Assembly: GCA_013397435.1 (NCBI GenBank) | Contig: VZRG01002335.1 | Location: 1 to 64,000 of the forward strand | DNA: 64,000 nt | DNA from: Erythrocercus mccallii | Lineage: Eukaryota > Chordata > Aves > Passeriformes > Dicruridae | Reading direction: 5' to 3' | In this document: piece after piece, positions 35,501-47,138 of the stretch | How the letters are laid out: the number at the start of each line of letters is the position of its first letter | Numbering within the stretch: the stretch's first letter is position 1 | The notes under the pieces: model-generated | The model's input: only the letters and a program-made list of their open reading frames with translations | Told to the model about the DNA's origin: nothing | Database searches by the model: none | Translations under genes and position numbers: made by a program

Positions 35501-37288
35501 CAAATAGATAATTTTCAATCTGGCTTTACAGTCAAGATTCCAATTGTCACAACTCAATGAGAATTGTGGAGCTAGAGTACTGGAACCAGTGGCACCAGGC
35601 CTCCTGTCACATTATACAAGGGAACCTCTACTTCAGGCAACAGCTTGTCAGTGAACCACTGTTTTCCTAGGACGAGCAGGAGTAGCCTGGTGAGGAGAAG
35701 CTGACATCTGTGGCCCTGTGCATCTGCAAAGCTCACAAGGCTGCAGACACTTTCAGCTAGATAAGGCCCTTTGGGATTTCTGGGATTATTAGTTATTGAG
35801 AGTTATGTCTGTTCACAGGGTAGAATATACCCTTTAGACTACATTACTCATTGTGTGAGTCACTGTGTTGAATAACATACATTTCCTATATTTGGTGGGA
35901 TGACCCAATACATTGCATTTCTGTCCCGAATGGCATTCTATTTAAACACCACTAGCCTTCATTTTCTACTATAAAAGCCACAAAACATAAACCTAATTGT
36001 CCTACACATTTATTATGTTTGGATTTTTATTATTTGCATGATCAGTTGCAGGACCTGCAATATTAAGGCAGATCAACCATATGCTTGCTGATAGCATCTA
36101 GATTATACCAAGTTTGTGTGTGTCCTACTGAAAGATGTCTTAACTGACAGAGGAGGATTCCAGAGGTTGGCTAGATTAAACAAACAAAAAGAGCATTTAA
36201 CTTCAATAATCATGCCATTCCACAGGAACCAGTGAGACTATTCAGGTGCTTACAGCTGAGGACATGCATATTTGTTGGCATGGTTGCTACACTATTGTTC
36301 TTGCAAAGAAGAAGTAGTGATCCATCATCAAGTGTAACAGGGTGCTAGGGGCTACTTTCATTAGAGGTAACGGCAAAATTCCCATTGATTTCAGTGGAAG
36401 CAGGGGTAGGCTCTGACACAGAAGTAGTAAGCTTGTGTAAACAAAAGTTACAGAACATGTTCCTTATTAAAAGTATTTATGATGATTTTGGAGCCTGAGA
36501 GTCTTTTGGGTGTGGAGCCTCTGAAGTAAAGCAATTATTAGTTCACTTTTCTCCAGTGTAATTAAGGCTAAGGCACATCAACAACACACAGATTTTGAGT
36601 ATGTGATGCTGACTTCTAGAAGTGATATTACCTTAAGTCAGAGGTTTCTAAGAAAGCACAAATTGCATTAAAACACATTTCCCATATTTCCACCTCTATA
36701 CATTTATTTATTGTCTTTCTTCTACAGTGAAATTAGTTTTAGTTTTGCTACTCTGATGTTTCTAGAGCAGTGGTTATCACTTCCCCACGGTGGGGAACCT
36801 CAAGTTTATTTTACTATAGGTCTGAACCCCATTACCAATGTCACGTAGATGATCACACAATTAGGTGAATTTGCCTTTCCTATCCCATTTCTCACACACA
36901 CCTTCATGTAGCTAGCAGACACCTTACTGGAGATAGGCTTCCAGTTGAAAACAAATGTTATAGTCATTTCTGGGCTTTTATGCCATGAAGAAAAACCATG
37001 CAAGGTTTAGATCAAACTAACCCCACTACTTTTATTGAAAAGTAAGTAGCTGATTCTCTATGACTCTATATCAACTGGCAAAACCCAGTGTGACTCAATA
37101 AGGAATAAATAAACCAAGAACCATTTGAGATTGCAAATTCCAGAGAGATTTCAGCTCATGATCCAAACTTGAGAGTATCATGGCTGGAGAGATTAAATCA
37201 AAAAGCTGTTTATATGCATCATAAGTATTTTGCATTTATAAATTTCTGCATCGTATTTCCCAATTAGGTCCTCAAATTCAAAATCTGT
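32542..37288. other. Unique DNA, nothing firmly recognised
   Basis: About 4.7 kb. The longest frame is plus 32849-33376 (175 codons), overlapped by frames in other phases and without recognised domains. At 36372-36411 the sequence resembles an old sauropsid repeat, and at 36781-36797 there is a 17-bp palindrome. The block becomes AT-rich toward its right end. Confidence 0.45.
36781..36797. repeat. 17-bp perfect GC-rich palindrome
   Basis: TTCCCCAC, one G, then GTGGGGAA: a perfect dyad of 8-bp arms around a single base. It follows CAGTGGTTATCA at 36764-36775. It could be a dimeric transcription factor site or a worn transposon end; the sequence alone does not decide. Confidence 0.7.
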
Positions 37289-37339
37289 TTAAGATTATTT
37301 CTTCTCATTTACTTTACTTAAGATTATTACTTCTCATTT
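37289..37339. repeat. Tandem duplication, 22-bp units
   Basis: The unit beginning TTAAGATTATT and ending CTTCTCATTT occurs at 37289-37310 and 37318-37339 with one mismatch in 22 and a period of 29 bp. It is a local tandem duplication. Confidence 0.9.
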
Positions 37340-39373
37340 TTGGAGTGTACAAATTATTGCCTTGGAGCCCAGCTACATCTTTGATCCAGATCTAGCAGAG
37401 AAATCTGATGAGTGGCTCTTTATTCTCTTCTAACTGAAAGTATAAATGCTTGAAATACTAATGTATTTAGTCACTAAGTTTTAGGATCTATAATGGAATT
37501 GAGAGTATTGCCACTAGCCAGGAGAGTGCTTTTAATGTTTTTGAAACCTCTGAGATTTTGACTTTGGGATATTATGTTGAGACAACTTCTGTTGTATAAA
37601 CAAATACATTGTTTTGTTCTTCACTTGAACTATGTTTTATGGTTTTTCCAGCATCACTTTCTTTATTATGGCACTTTTTACACTTTTTCTTTATTGTGAT
37701 GGAAGAACCAGAATAGCAGCAATTTGGAGGTTTTTTTAACGCTAATTGCCAGTATGTTATATAAAAAACATTGAGATGCTGATAACTGCATTCTGAATGG
37801 ATGCACTATTTCACTCAAGTGGTACAAATGTTACAGAGAAAACATCTCACTAAAATCTTTACTTAGTGCTTTTCAAGGATCAGATTAGATCATCACTATG
37901 ATATCTTGTTTTAAAATCATTACATCTATTAATTCTAATCAAAATGACCTTTTTTTTAAAAGCCTAATTATTTATTCCTATACTCCTTCAGTGTAATTGA
38001 CAGGCTACTGGTTGGTCTTGACTATCTGGTTTTCAATTAGATTCTAATTTATTACACCTACTCTTACAGCAGTGCCTGTAAGGTTTTACAGTAAGTCTCA
38101 GTCTTTAAACCTGAGATGGAGGTGTAGGAGAAATAAGAATTTTACCAGCCAAGGATTGAAGATTTTAATTCTACAAGGGTTGATATGAACTTTTTTAAAG
38201 CTAATTTTATTCACCGTTCTGAAGAGTAATTTCTCAATTCTAGTTTTGAATTGATTCCTCCTAGGTGTTGTGAAATTTGTTTACATTTTGGTCAATATTG
38301 TCTAAGAGATATAGCTACTTAAACAAACTGCTGTATCTTACTTAGAGTTGCAAGGCATATCACACAGTAAAAGAAGACCATGCACTCAGAGTGGTATGGA
38401 AAAGTTGTCAGCTGTTTTAATAGCAGTTTATTTATAGATATTCTCTAATCTAGAATTGCATCATTTCATAACAATATGGCAGCAAAACAAGAAATCTGTG
38501 CAATTTTTTGAGATTACTAGTTTTTCATAAGAGGACCATAAAGTCTCACCTGTATGATATTAAAGGCTTAGATTTTTTTTCCTATTTCTCACTTCAGAGT
38601 AATTCTTTTCTTAAGCATTGGCATCAGGTTAAATCAGGTTATGTGATTTGCTAATCTTCTGCAACACAATTTTGGTGATCTACAAAGTAAGGTCAATTAT
38701 CCTGAAAATAAATTATGTATCTTCTTGCAGAGAAAGAAAAATAAGAATACAGACAACAAACTTTGCTGCATTTTCTTGGCCCAGGATCCCTCCACGTGAG
38801 AAAGGCTGAATTATGTCTTGTGCTTGTGTCTGCCTGAGATGTTACACTGCAATGTATGTACTTGAAATTCATGATCAGACATGACCACAAGAGAAGCTGT
38901 TAAATCTAAAAACGTTTTTTGCAAATCCTGCCTCAAACATCATAATCTGTTTGTTCATCTGATAATGGGAGAAGCTGCAACATTAAGGGAAAGGAGAGTT
39001 TTTACATACAAGCCTTGACTTGAACCCTGACAGCTTTTTACAAACACAGTGTAATATAAAACTTACTCCTAGTTTTGTGAGTGTGAGATGTTCTGGAGTT
39101 TGCAGAATACATAGCATGTCAAGTGTGTCTTTCTCCTCCTCTCTTTTCAAACTCTTTTCCCTACACCACATGTGGGCTTTTCATGAGTATTGTGACCATT
39201 TCCTTGGATGGCCTTCAACAAATCACTGGGAAGGGCTGTCCTTGAGTCCCTGCATTCTGGATTAGGAGCCAAATCAACTCACCTCCATAAGCAAAATGGA
39301 ATATTTATTTCATATTTCTTTCCAGAGCAGAGGCTGATTCCAAAGCAGATATGTCAACAGTGAAATTATGGTG
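37340..39373. other. AT-rich unique DNA, nothing recognised
   Basis: A notably AT-rich, stop-dense stretch with only short frames (65, 62 and 81 codons). Such composition is common in gene deserts and long introns. No element was recognised. Confidence 0.5.
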
Positions 39374-39405
39374 TATATATATTATATATATATATTTTAT
39401 ATTTT
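39374..39405. repeat. TA-rich microsatellite, imperfect
   Basis: Runs of TATATATA are interrupted by TT, followed by TTTTATATTTTTT. It is short and imperfect. Confidence 0.85.
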
Positions 39406-40287
39406 TTGGTAGAGTATAATAGCCCAAGTGAGTGCCATGTTGCTACAGAAGATTATAATATCTCTGTACTTAAAATTCTGTGACTCTACATATGCCTGAG
39501 ATATCACTGAGATAAATAAATCCTATGTTTTTGTGCAGTGTCACATGCTTTATTTTAGAGTAAGCTGATTTCATTATAGTGTAAGTTGTAAGACTGTCTT
39601 GCTCTTTTGTTGACAGAAATGCTTCATTTTATAAAAGAAAAGTATGAAAGGGCACACAGAATAAATAAATCTGCTTTTTTGTGTGCCTCTGTTGAGTGTC
39701 TGTTTCCAGGTGATACTTGCCAATACTGAAGGTTTGTTATGACTGGGTTTTGTAACAACAATCATACCCCAGTTGTGATTTTTTACCCCAGGTAAAAATA
39801 CTCACACATGACTCAACAAAACAAGAGATCTTTGCATTCCTACAGTTAATTCTGTACATTGCATATTAATTGGAGTTGTGGACAAATACTTTGGTGCTCA
39901 TCATCTTTCACTGTGATGTAGAGGTTCTAAGTCACACAAGTTCCTCCTGGTTTTGCTTGCATAGCCTGTCAGAGTTTAGATGGGCAAAGTATTTTTTCTT
40001 GTTACGCAGCCTTCTTGCCTAACAATTAAAAGGGCTTCAGCTATAACATTGTAGTCATAATGTTAAGATAAACATTATCAGCATTTTACAAATTAGGTAA
40101 AAAATTGAACAGAGTATAGAAATAAGAAATTTTAAGAAAAGAGGTAACAGCTTTGGTGTCTATGGCCACTTTTCATTATATGCAGATGTGCCTGGAATCA
40201 TCAGAGCCCATGCCACCTTGTGATTATCTCCAAAGCAAAATGACCCTCTCTGGCCTGTCTAATTAAGCAATCCAATGGCCAGAGTTC
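39406..40287. other. Unique DNA, nothing recognised
   Basis: AT-rich sequence with a single 63-codon minus-strand frame. No element was identified. Confidence 0.5.
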
Positions 40288-40334
40288 ATATTTGCACCAT
40301 TTCTGTGATACAATCACAGAAATGGTACAAATAT
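40288..40334. repeat. 47-bp near-perfect palindrome, 22-bp arms
   Basis: The left arm 40288-40309 and the right arm 40313-40334 are reverse complements at 21 of 22 positions, around a 3-base loop (ACA). The inner 13 bp (CCATTTCTGTGAT) pair perfectly; one C opposite A is the only break, and eight more outer pairs follow. The composition is mixed, so this is not low-complexity symmetry. The 3-base loop argues against a standard microRNA hairpin. It may come from a template-switch mutation, be the remains of a tiny inverted-repeat transposon, or be a dyad for a DNA-binding protein. Confidence 0.95.
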
Positions 40335-41271
40335 TTTAATCAAACATTTGGAGCCATTTCTTGTTTCCAGTTGACTGTTGTCTGTTTGGATCTCACATCT
40401 GTCTCGGGACTCTGAACCCAGAATAATTTCAAGGCTTAGGTTCGGTTTAGATGGTACCCAAATCTTACAGAAATCCTTGTTAGGGTTCAACCCAAGAAAT
40501 GAGAAGATGGTAGTTTGTTCTGCTCTCCTGAGACTGGTGCTTTCTTGGTCACATCAAACTCAATTGAGGAAGGAAGATCCACCCCAGCACCCAACTCAGT
40601 CCTGAGAAGGAGGGGGATGGAGGCCCTGAAGGGTGAAAGGAAGGGTGGGAGGGCTGACAGGAGCTTCTGGTTCAGACCTGTGTCAAACAGTCATTCATCA
40701 TGACTGCACAGGCCCAACAGCTGCTGTACAGCTTCTCTCGCCCACTCTTAGATTTCTATTCTTGCACTTTGACACCTTTAGCTTGACTTTAATTTCTGAG
40801 AAGCCAGGGTTCTGGCTGGGTTTTCTGAGATTTTAAGTGCAACTTTGAGCAGCCTGGAGTATTTTTGTTTGCTGTTTGTTACTTACCTTTTTTTAAGTCA
40901 CTGTGAATTAAAAAATGTTATTCTTTGAGTACTCAAAAGCACAACAGTGTTCAGATAAATTGACCTCAGAATCTGTTTCATCATAATGAAAGCATTTACA
41001 TCTCCGCAGAGGTTAATTTCCCTACTTCTGCAGTGTTCTCAATGTGTGTTGGCCTTCCCAGTTTATTTTAATAAATGACTGTCAAAGTAGCTACAGGCAT
41101 TCTGCTGCTGGAACAGAGTGTGGTTTTGCAAAGCAAACATCTGTGGGGCTTTCCAGATGCAGGAAGGGCATGGAAGTGGGTGCTGTCTCCCAACGGAAAT
41201 GGGGGAATATGGCTAGCAGCAGCAAATATACCAAAGCATGTGAGTAAATATATCTACATTTTGCCCCTTAG
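40335..41271. other. Unique DNA, nothing recognised
   Basis: Mixed sequence with several overlapping plus-strand frames of 62-75 codons (40378-40605, 40515-40703, 40633-40836, 41044-41247). None is recognisable. Confidence 0.5.
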
Positions 41272-41350
41272 AACAAAATAAAATAAGGAAGACAAGGTAA
41301 AAAAACCCCAAAAACAACCCCACAGCAAAACAAACAAACAAAAAATCAAG
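41272..41350. repeat. A-rich low-complexity tract with CAAA units
   Basis: Nearly all A with scattered C and G; the right part contains CAAACAAACAAA. It could be the remnant of a poly(A) tail, but no retroposed body was recognised to its left. Confidence 0.8.
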
Positions 41351-43787
41351 AATCAAGCAACCATGGAAGAGAGTTAAAAAAATTAAATTTGCATGGAAGA
41401 GAAAATTTATCATGTTTTTATTTTTGCATGGCTGTTTTCCACAACCTAGGACTGTTCAAAGCACAAACACAAGAAGGGAATTTCCCCAGGAACTTCCCAC
41501 ATTCACACAGCTGGTAGTGTCAGGGGCAAACAAGAATTCATAGATGCCACAGAGATATTATGAGAATCAGTCCTGGTTAGCAAAAGGAATTAAAAAAAAA
41601 TCTAGAACTAACTAATAGAACTTCTGCCTTCTTTCATGGCAGCTTTCTTGGCTGAGGTCACACTTTTACCACTCTGTCTTGGGTCACTTGGAGCATCAGC
41701 TTACAATTTCATCTATAGGAGCCTCCCTGCTAATCAATATGTGGTGGATTTCAAACAGTCTGTCTTAAAGTCTTCTGGCAAATAATTACGTTTAATACAT
41801 ATTTTCTCTCAGATTTCACTTGATGTGAAACTGCCTGAGAGCTGTGTTCATATATTCACAGCACACATGAAAAAAAGAACCAAAACAGGGCAGAAATGTA
41901 TACCTAAGGTAAAACATGTGTGAGGAACTTCTCGATGCTGGGCTGAAGATCAGACAAGATTATAAAAAGGGCAGGCAATGCTCATTATGGACTGAGTCAG
42001 CCCAGCAGCTGTGAGGCTCCTCCCTCCCCACTTCAATGCTTTTATTGTTCACCCAAGCCACCGGCAGGCAGTCAGGAGAAATCCTCTTGGCCCTGCATCT
42101 GCCCCTCTGCTGGATGCAATCAGGCCTGGGCAACTTGGTGCTTCAGTTGTCTTTGTGAGGTCTTGCTTGATGTGACCTCTTGTGATGGGAGGCAAAGGCA
42201 GGGGAAACCAGGGGTGCTGTGCAGACCTGACCCGTGCACCATCCTGGAACTCACAGCTGAGCTTAAATGAAATAAACAAGTGCTCCCAGAGTACTATATG
42301 AATGCTGACTAGAACTGCAACTTTCACATGCTTAAATTAGATGTCCCTGTGGCTGCAGGTGTAGACTTTCCCCATACAGCTAATAATGTTTCAGACTGTT
42401 GGTGGGTTTTTCAGATTTTTTTTTTCAGATTTTACCACTCAGGTTCACTTTGGGCTTGGTGTTCCCTGTATCTCTGCCACTCACTGCTCTATCAACTGCT
42501 GAATGCACTTCCACCAGTGTAAAATCTTGAATAATTTTGAATTGCATTGTTTCCTGTCCTTGTTCCTTCTGTTAAAGGTTATTTTGAGAGGGAAAAATAC
42601 ACCTGAAATTTCAAGAAGAAGACAATAGTTGTCCTTCTCTTTTCTTTTTCACCACTGCTAGAAGACTGCTTGGTCACTAAGCAGCGTTGTGTCCTAGCCC
42701 TGGTCCTCTCTGAAGCAGCTGGTTTTGCCTGTGTACTCTAGACAAAACCATAATGGCACTGAAAGAATTCACAGTGCTGTGTTCCATGATAAAAACAAAC
42801 AAATAAATACATACATACCTGCATAAGGAATTCTGGGCATTAAGAAGCCCTAAGACCCAAAATATGTACAAAGAAGAGTTCTTCTCTGATCTGCTGTTTC
42901 ACTGATGTGAAATAAACTGAACTTTGGCTTCAGCTTTTGGTTGGCATCATAGATGGTTCACCTGACTGGTGTCAGAGACAGCCAAGGAGGATGCAGCCAC
43001 AGAGAGGTGCTTTGTCTGAGAAAATCCAAGCCTTGAGTGTGTGCAATCATCGTTTCACAGTATGTTAGTTTCCAGTCATCGGAGGGCTGGCTGATCACAA
43101 GTCTGAAAGAAGATCACTTCTTAACATTTTGTCTATCTGTCTCCACAGGGATTAGCCTCTCTGCCATAATATCTGACTGACAAATTTAATCTATAAATTT
43201 GTACACAGGTGATGCACACCACTTTATTTTATTTAATTTTCAGAGCATTTTTGTAATATTTCAATCCTCACAAGGTTCTGGATGCTGTACTCTCACGGTT
43301 GTGATGGGAGAAACTCCTTTTTTAAGTTAAAAGAAATCTAAAATTCTTGCTCTGAGAGGCAGGAAAGGGCCATCTGAACCAGGGGCAGAACTTAAAAACT
43401 CCTAGCTTGTCAGCTTTGAATCTCAGAAGGCAGGTATTGTTTCCAACAGTGCAAAGAATCATAATGTAGTGCCCTGGGTTAACATGTCCTTCTCCCTAAT
43501 TGTCCTTCACAGTGTAGACAGTTCACTGTAAACAGAGATCTGATATCTAGCACGTGTGTGTTAACAAGTTGCTCTCCCCCAAGAGTCTGCTGGGTTTACT
43601 GGGTTGCTAAATGATATGCTAAATGCTCTTCCTCTCATGCTCTTGCTTTTGTCATATATATGCACAAAATTGCAGTGGAAGAGCAGTAACCAAGTTTATT
43701 TCAGTTTTGTTAGGAGTCAAATCATGAGTGGTTCTGTTTCTGGGTTAAATCTGTTGCTCTAGTTCAGCATGTGTTTATGGTTGAACT
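41351..43787. other. Unique DNA, nothing recognised
   Basis: About 2.4 kb; the largest frame is 92 codons on minus (42049-42327). Short CAAA/TAAA/CATA runs occur at 42785-42816. No transposable element was identified. Confidence 0.5.
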
Positions 43788-43960
43788 TCAGGGCGAGGCA
43801 CCTCCGCTCTCGCTGTGAAGTCTGCTGGAGGCTGGGAGCGCTGCCTAATTGCTCTGCAGAGGAGTGTGCTCGCAGTAACCTGCTGCAGATCCCCCCAAAG
43901 CCTAACTGCAGCCATTGTGCAGTATAACCCACTTCTGCAGGCAGGCAGGAGAAACGGGAA
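43788..43960. other. CpG-richer patch, possible regulatory element or exon
   Basis: About six CpG dinucleotides fall in roughly 170 bp, in surroundings that are nearly CpG-free. The minus strand is open across it (43775-43987, 70 codons) with no recognised domain. It is too small for a classical CpG island. The reading as a weak promoter, enhancer or non-coding exon is inference from composition. Confidence 0.3.
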
Positions 43961-46900
43961 GCTCAGGAAATGACCAGGCAGACCCACCAGTATTTTAGAG
44001 GTTATTTACAACTGAGCAGAAATTCAAAATGTGAAAGACCACGTTAGCACAGCTTAAGACAGAAAGCCTCAGCTTGGCACTTTTGTGTGACTGTCTGATG
44101 TGATAGCATGTAAATCTCATGTATATACTGCAATGGTACAGTCCTACGAAAGCCTCAGTTCACCTTTCCAAACAGCACAGCAGAACACAATAGAACCATT
44201 TAAATCTGCACTGAGATTAAATCTGAGCACTCTAAATCAGACTTTTCCTTTCATTGAATGTAAACAATCAAATCTCACTGTGAAGTCCTTTCCTGCTTTA
44301 CTCAGCAACAGGCTCTTGCATTTCACCTCTCTTTTATTTAGTGAAAATGCTCTTATTTAAAAGACATTTAAAATAAAAGTGTTTCATATTCAACAGAAGG
44401 TATCTGAAAATCTGTTTTATCCTGGCGCTATAGAGCTGGAGGAAATCTGACCTGAGCAACTCTCAGAAAGAGTTTTTTAAGAACCATGGTCAGATTGTTA
44501 TCTTTCTCACTATTGTCTAAATCCAGAATATATCTACTGATTTCTGGAGAGTTAGTCCAGGGTTGTATAAGAGAAAGTAAGATAAAAATGGATAGTTTGC
44601 TTTTTCAAGACTCTATCTTTGCAGGTGTCACCCTTGTAGTACTTTGCTCCAAGTAATTTACTCTACCTCCTGCTGCCCCCAAGTGCTTTTCCTCAAATAC
44701 CTTCTTGCCCACTTGGAAATTTAGGTACAACAAAATGCAGAGGAGCCTTCTCATTGCCAGACAGACTCCCAGGCTTTTATCTCCACCAGGCACTGCCTGG
44801 GAGAGCCTCAGTCTGCTCCTCCGGGAAGCAGCCTGAGCTGAGGGTGGCCTCTTCTGCCCTTCTAGGGACACTTGCCAGGTGAGACAAGCACACCCAGGCA
44901 CCAAAAGGCAGCTTTAACCCTCTGAGGCCAAATCAGGAGGTCAGCAGGAGGCTGCTTGTAACACGACATCCCATGTGCACAGCCTGTGCTTCGTCAAGCA
45001 TCTTCCTTTCTGCAAGGAATGTCAGGTAGAAACAGTAATCTAAAAATGCAGTTCACTTTCTAATCAAATCACAGAGGAGGAGGAAACACCAAGAAAAAGA
45101 GGAGAATCTGGAAGGGAAGCCCATCATTCTGGTCTATAATAATTAAATGGTGCTTGAATGTATACATTGAGAAACCTCATTTGCCCTCCCCCTCCTCAGA
45201 CACTAATTTAAAACATATTACAGTTTTTGCAAAGGCATTCCTAATACTATTGTGCTGCAAATCCTGTCTGATCCAACCCTCAAATATTTATGTAAACTGA
45301 AATAGGTCTGGAAAGAAGTCAAATAAATCCCCCAAATATGCCACAAAATCTCATTCCCACATATCCCTCCCTCCTCATTTATATTCATGTTAAACCCTTT
45401 CCAACTGGTTCCCAACTGGTAGGTGGTGGTTGATGAATGATAATTGCAGAGCCCATTTCTTTGAGTGCATTGATGGCCTAACCTCTTGCGAAACAATTTA
45501 GTCTGGAATTTTCAGTTGCCTGGAATTTGCAAAAAAGATTTTGCAGTAAACCTTTTTTTTTTCCCTTTGCAAATGGTAGACGTAGTCTGGAAATTTTTAT
45601 TATTTTTTATTATTGATAGTGTTCAGAAAGAGGTAACTTTTAAAAAAAATTAAGTTGAAATCTTTGTGCTCTAGGGTCCAGGGTATGCTTACCCACCATA
45701 TCCTACTTAGCTGACAGATTCCAGTAAAAGCAGGATAGATGTGTTTAAAATGCAGATACTTGTAAAACCCTTCTGTACCATTTGTAAATTGCATCTGTCT
45801 CTCCGTTTGCATGGTTATGGTTGACAGATGCTGCCAACTCACTTCTCAGTGGATTGGCAGCACTGAGCAGTGCAAGGGATGTAAGTGAAATGTGCCTCAT
45901 TCTCAGCTGACTGGTGTTCCTGACGGTCTCCCCAGAGGTGAAGAGAGCCTGCAATTTCATTGACTTCAGTGGTGGAGAATGCTGGCAGGGCTAAAGGGCC
46001 TGGGGTGCAAGGGGCAGCTCCCCACTGAGGGGTGAGGGAGGATGACAGGCTGTGTCTGTAGTGTGCAATGTCAAGAAAGCTGGGAACCCCTGCCCACAAA
46101 GTACCCAGAATTATTTGTGCCTGAGTAGTTGGTGTCTTGAGGGATAGGTCCTTCTTAGGAAGAAGGTGTTACTTCATAAAACCAATCCAGTATTTCTGCC
46201 TTATATGGGGCCCTTTTGAAGTGTACTTTTTCCTCATATACTATTTCAAACCCTTCATTTTGAAAGAAGATTGCATCAGCCACTGCTGTGCAAGGTCTGG
46301 ATGACCCTGCCATGCTGAGCAGCCCCAGGGCAGCCATAAATTGAAAGAAGCAAAATCCCAAAGCCACAGAGGTGGCCACATCCTCCTGCTCTGCAGTAGG
46401 AGAAGAAAATACAGAGCAGAAAACAGAGCTACCTCCATGATGCTGTAATTATGATGGAGTGCTAGTGGTAACCTCAGAAGTATGATGGGAAAATACCTTT
46501 TCAAGTGGATTCTTTTTAAGAGTCAGATGTGATGATCTGCTGCCACAGGAATATTTTCAAACAATAATGAGATGAACTAAATCTGGCATCTGTATGACTT
46601 TGGGACATATTTGGCAGAAGAAAACTAAGTATGTCACCAGATGGTTATGCAGCAGCAAGAAGAAAAGGTGGTGGCTTATCCTATTTTATGGGATTTTTTT
46701 AAGGGTTTGAGTGTACAACACAATACCTGGTAGGACTACAAGCTGGACATCTGACAAAACAGCAACCTTTTCCCCCGCTTTTCTTTCTATCTTCAAAAGC
46801 AAAGCTCTGACTATATTCAGTGGTTCTGCATTCTTCCCCGTGTTAGTTTGTACCAATTCCTCACCCAGCTCACTGAGGGATGGGACATTCATGTAGTCGG

Positions 46901-47108
46901 GATGACAATTTCAGTTCCTAAGGGATTGCCCACACAAGCCCCTCACCAATCCTTTCCTGCTGCCTGGTGGCCTCATGAGTGGGGATCTCTCCTGGGGAGA
47001 GCATCCTGACCCTCCAAAAACAGACCTCAGAAAAAGATGTCTCCAAGCTGGTTCCATAATGGCAAGTCAGCCCTAACAACGCAGAGAATGGCTGTATTTG
47101 GATTACAG
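43961..47108. other. Unique DNA, nothing firmly recognised
   Basis: About 3.1 kb with short frames on both strands (86-99 codons at most). CATTGACTTCAGTGG at 45958-45972 resembles an old sauropsid repeat word. An ACTGGTTCCCAACTGGT direct repeat occurs near 45404-45420. Confidence 0.45.
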
Positions 47109-47138
47109 TTTTTCCTTTCCTTTTCCTTTCCTTTCCTC
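47109..47138. repeat. TTTCC pyrimidine microsatellite
   Basis: Five to six imperfect TTTCC or TTTTCC units in a row on the plus strand. Confidence 0.88.
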
